A DNA stretch of 64,000 nucleotides from JAUILH01 sp965230535 (lineage in GTDB: Bacteria; Bacteroidota; Bacteroidia; Flavobacteriales_D; JAUILH01). A model generated the notes under the pieces. The model did no database searches, was not told the DNA's origin, and was given only the letters and a program-made list of their open reading frames with translations. How positions within the stretch are numbered: position 1 is the stretch's first letter; each line of letters opens with the position of its first letter. The stretch is taken from positions 1,116,001-1,180,000 of the forward strand of contig OZ246010.1 in NCBI GenBank assembly GCA_965230535.1. The letters are read 5' to 3'. A program made the position numbers and the translations under genes. Below are positions 63,601 through 64,000 of the stretch, piece after piece.

Positions 63601-64000
63601 AATGTCGCTTTGCGCCGTTTTGATTTTGAAGTTGTACTTACCGCTTTTTGGCAATGTGATGAGGTAATCTCCTGATGAATTACTTGCATTGTACACGCCA
63701 ATAACTTCTCCGGTTTGGGCGTTTTCAACCTGAATACTGGCTGCTTTTTTAGTAGGATCAATCTCGTTGTTGAACTTTCCTTTTAGAACAACGATTTGTG
63801 CAGGGTATCTTTTTACTCTTACGTTGTAAACATGAAACTGATCCAGACCAGCTTCACGATTGGAGGAGAAATAAGCTTCATTGTCTTCGCTATCTACCAC
63901 GTACATGATATCGTCGGCAGGTGTATTGATTGAGAAATCCAGGTTTTCGGGTTTTCCCATTGCCTGACCGTTCTCATTGATCTTTATGCGGAAGATGTCG
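57640..64000 (-). CDS. giant exported PD40/repeat/SPOR-like protein (N-terminus beyond the window)
   Basis: About 2119 residues are visible and the frame continues past the right edge (DIFRIKINENGQAMGKPENL), so the ATG at 63960 is internal. The visible start is a PD40/WD40-like end (DNEAYFSSNREAGLDQF) and a carboxypeptidase-regulatory-like domain (LKGKFNNEIDPTKKAASIQV). Then a very long charged coiled coil, with five units of about 98 residues at 60700-62163 and later 'DEADQLFNDAKELRTEA'-type units. A 13-fold GNQT repeat lies at 58813-58968. Four SPOR-like units (YKVQVGAYARP, YFTVQVGAYSKP, YYVWLGEFEG, YRLILGVYEN) surround it, and a DPDPAPS-type repeat lies near the end. Confidence 0.85.
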   Translation of the reverse strand, partial: DIFRIKINENGQAMGKPENLDFSINTPADDIMYVVDSEDNEAYFSSNREAGLDQFHVYNVRVKRYPAQIVVLKGKFNNEIDPTKKAASIQVENAQTGEVIGVYNASNSSGDYLITLPKSGKYNFKIKTAQSDITHQGVVELPYNDQMMVVPQEISLMAEAGKETIKIDTRYGEDVPDSETILSQIVNERAKLDVNADQFPEDTTPPVTDMTNEEIIASAEKDAEDLKNQLEEIGDKKDAAFSVANDNFKKAKKEDEKAKEAIEKAKNATNADDRRRYIEQANQHIEDSRNYLDKARLAHGVGKKLEDEEKQVNEDYQTSKEFASGIKDALDGNNLEDAITKLKEQQDFIKGVMDRQGGSDNSEEIERLEQDYNDKKATADKTRKQLAANKELVKELKDEIAELEDKLTNAKKKDKPGIENDIANKKDELADAQNTVKDLSDKLIEDERATNQAQNAWDVAAGNYDLVAGGPVSEQELKSLNDKLQTGSDIDQTFTSTQDQLNEVKAQDPVYASTINDPKYDQYKNNNDTFKNNPDKRAGLQDQIENDKNWVNQLDKDIADLQDQYNAETDPGKKADIQTQIDGLTTLKNQKEDDIASNQKILDEGPGPGQNDINPNDLLPDYQNQISALDDVTNPVDRAKEENKINEDLINKIDDEINSIDDKVDSGELTQAEGDQQKTALTEFKNDTQNKIDENKQLIAANDSNPPVGVGLTPDVSINDLAPNFTDEISAIDNSEGTPEDKAKRKNRLNNDLLGKVDEAKRETQEALDNGDIDQATADERLGKLDEIESDLKSDIAANDEIIESSAPTTFNLDNINLAEIDPNHSTTMDEIDNNPDLTPGQKAQRKIEENNTLLGKIEDKKNELAEERDQGNISENDYQSAVDKLDDIKTGIESENQTYQDIASSTTPGGKISFDALDPDFSSNKSDINNNPDLSEAEKAEQIMASNNDMIAKLETKKDELEEAHNNGEISDDEYYNGLNEIERLNDELVSENAGLQDIASAPDRAGKISFDDLLSDFSKRKDDINSSGESEEDKARKQNQLNEEIIAKIDDEIDATNKGIKSGDIEEEAGNDKIAQLEELKNDRLTDISINQKVIVQAQPDYTDTKVNYTDKGALDAYNDTKKGRDKINTYNSAIDDLNNQKEATDNDKEKAALDKKIDKLQDKKNKEEIKVGQKLGDSNAAQFKNQDEKTDAVQNTVAANGFNDDSNPDYKKAKDLDDEADQLFNDAKELRTEANGEKDNSKKNDLIKSAVKKENDAIDKKNQAHDMFSEMSDEFYEPGSITDPKVGLDVANISADPKERKSGQMYDKADEYNNQATQKENEAAALRTKAEGAKKKDRNALNQQAEDLEREADDLRNKAARTKKKGDDVAEAENKALEEKKIADAPKDMSPGDEDAIRRDEDYQIYFGLLQENKEKKQSYDEAIENKNELEDQLRRKEQELLDVQSEAATAPEDEQDSYNQRIAGIQGEINDINNQLDEAKADTEEKERGYKISFDDLIKYRDELPDNKGERFRDLTGTHGDNMASPIMTPVNILDPTDEDFTVPDSLNTNIFATTNESLYNEDKPIPMDVDNPKGLVYKVQVGAYARPIPQDLFKQFTPISGETIRGDLKRYMVGYFGDYNTANEAKTTIRGFGGYDDAFVVAYIDGKRVNLAQARAYERENPPITSGVDIAGGNQTGNQTGNQTGNQTGNQTGNQTGNQTGNQTGNQTGNQTGNQTGNQTGNQTGSQVFEGNDGNKVVYQESPESKDLIDQINNTAGAAEAIPGAGIPGLYFTVQVGAYSKPIQDGIIPVEPLVVFKVNQLFKYSTGVFKSVAEAAPRRDEIRNGPVPDAFITAYYNGERITNAKAQQLINEKGDAVFEWTEENSAANIDPVDFDEVEIEGLSYYVWLGEFEGEAPSDFSVIILTNQDKVTSDETETGTLYQSNSKENYKTIQEDLEFFKSQGIEGAEIRAKYGFNEISLDDAQKLRMGEDVEINRDEDIDDTDPGTTDPDPAPSDPDPAPSDPDPNPTDPDVEPESNNPTPVEGLEYRLILGVYENEAPQSFSQILLTSGKDWVSEENENFETVYYIAFSTFAEALQSKDYFDNQGIEETKIIALYGFEEIDLEDAKTRTNEK
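57945..58031 (-). repeat. Asp/Pro-rich (DPDPAPS) repeat in the giant protein
   Basis: Three to four degenerate seven-residue units of DPDPAPS type connect the third and fourth SPOR-like units; a flexible linker. Confidence 0.7.
58813..58968 (-). repeat. 13-copy 12-base minisatellite encoding GNQT
   Basis: Thirteen 12-base units such as AGTTTGATTGCC and CGTCTGGTTGCC, differing mostly at synonymous positions and alternating in a 24-base pattern, encode Gly-Asn-Gln-Thr between two SPOR-like units. Length is a multiple of three, so copy changes keep the frame. Confidence 0.95.
60700..62163 (-). repeat. five tandem coiled-coil units of about 98 residues
   Basis: Each unit opens with a D-[LI]-x-P-[DN]-[YF] type segment (NDLLPDYQNQI, NDLAPNFTDEI, AEIDPNHSTTM, DALDPDFSSNK, DDLLSDFSKRK), goes on with KAxxxxxxN, a GxIxxxxY-like turn (DNGDIDQA, DQGNISENDY, NNGEISDDEY) and an IA-rich end (LIAAND, DIASS, DIASA). 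Confidence 0.8.

Overview
The window reads as chromosomal DNA from a member of the Bacteroidota, probably a free-living, perhaps marine, Flavobacteriales-type organism. The phylum call rests on five or more proteins ending in a type IX secretion (T9SS) type-A sorting domain, LytTR/LytS-type signalling proteins carrying periplasmic propellers and Y_Y_Y domains, a PD40 protein with SPOR-like repeats, an A2M-pbpC pair, weak or absent Shine-Dalgarno sequences, and an AT-rich composition. The order-level call is inference only. No CRISPR array, intact phage, insertion sequence or rRNA was seen.

Layout. 0-2.4 kb: a C-terminal scrap, an alpha/beta hydrolase coupled to a membrane-anchored unknown, and a divergent TerB-like membrane protein. 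2.4-10.4 kb: an alpha-2-macroglobulin (thioester intact) one base ahead of penicillin-binding protein 1C. 10.4-12.5 kb: a T9SS cargo with a CGPC motif, a strong terminator and a tRNA dihydrouridine synthase. 12.5-15.9 kb: a tight leftward DNA-alkylation repair operon (ada-like, tag, alkB) running on into a DUF3995 membrane protein and an aspartic-protease-like protein. 16-20 kb: two unknown genes, then an ArsR-type regulator with GNAT and PPOX/Nim-like genes under a shared palindrome, and a membrane protein. 20-21.8 kb: a divergent NmrA-like/HxlR pair with twin palindromes, then tRNA-Val. 21.8-28.7 kb: a secreted propeller, a membrane-bound propeller-LytTR regulator, a lipid- or export-targeted HExxH metalloprotease overlapping a TraB/GumN-like lipoprotein. 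28.9-36.9 kb: a duplicated-domain lipoprotein, an ECF sigma factor with a fused anti-sigma/outer-membrane-type protein, an exported caspase-fold protease and a secreted unknown. 36.9-40.5 kb: a LytS-type kinase and its LytTR response regulator. 40.7-51.2 kb: three very large T9SS cargo proteins (two SBBP-type propellers, one FG-GAP/Ig protein), a YD-repeat-like protein and a decayed propeller pseudogene. 51.4-54.8 kb: a three-gene surface operon of unknown function. 54.9-64 kb: tRNA-Arg, two overlapping membrane proteins that look like paralogues, and a four-gene leftward operon (giant PD40/repeat/SPOR-like protein, clpS, M48 lipoprotein protease, thioredoxin-fold protein without its cysteines).

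How the parts fit. Much of the window encodes the cell envelope and secreted surface proteins, with several regulators whose sensor domains face the periplasm (propeller-LytTR, propeller-kinase, anti-sigma with a large exported domain). The clearest housekeeping module is the adaptive response to alkylation. Candidate less-described systems are the sigma/anti-sigma/caspase neighbourhood, the propeller-LytTR one-component regulator, the 51.4-54.8 kb operon, and the giant repeat protein sharing an operon with clpS. Starts were often moved inward from the longest open frame when a non-ATG start preceded an ATG followed directly by a signal peptide or a domain start.
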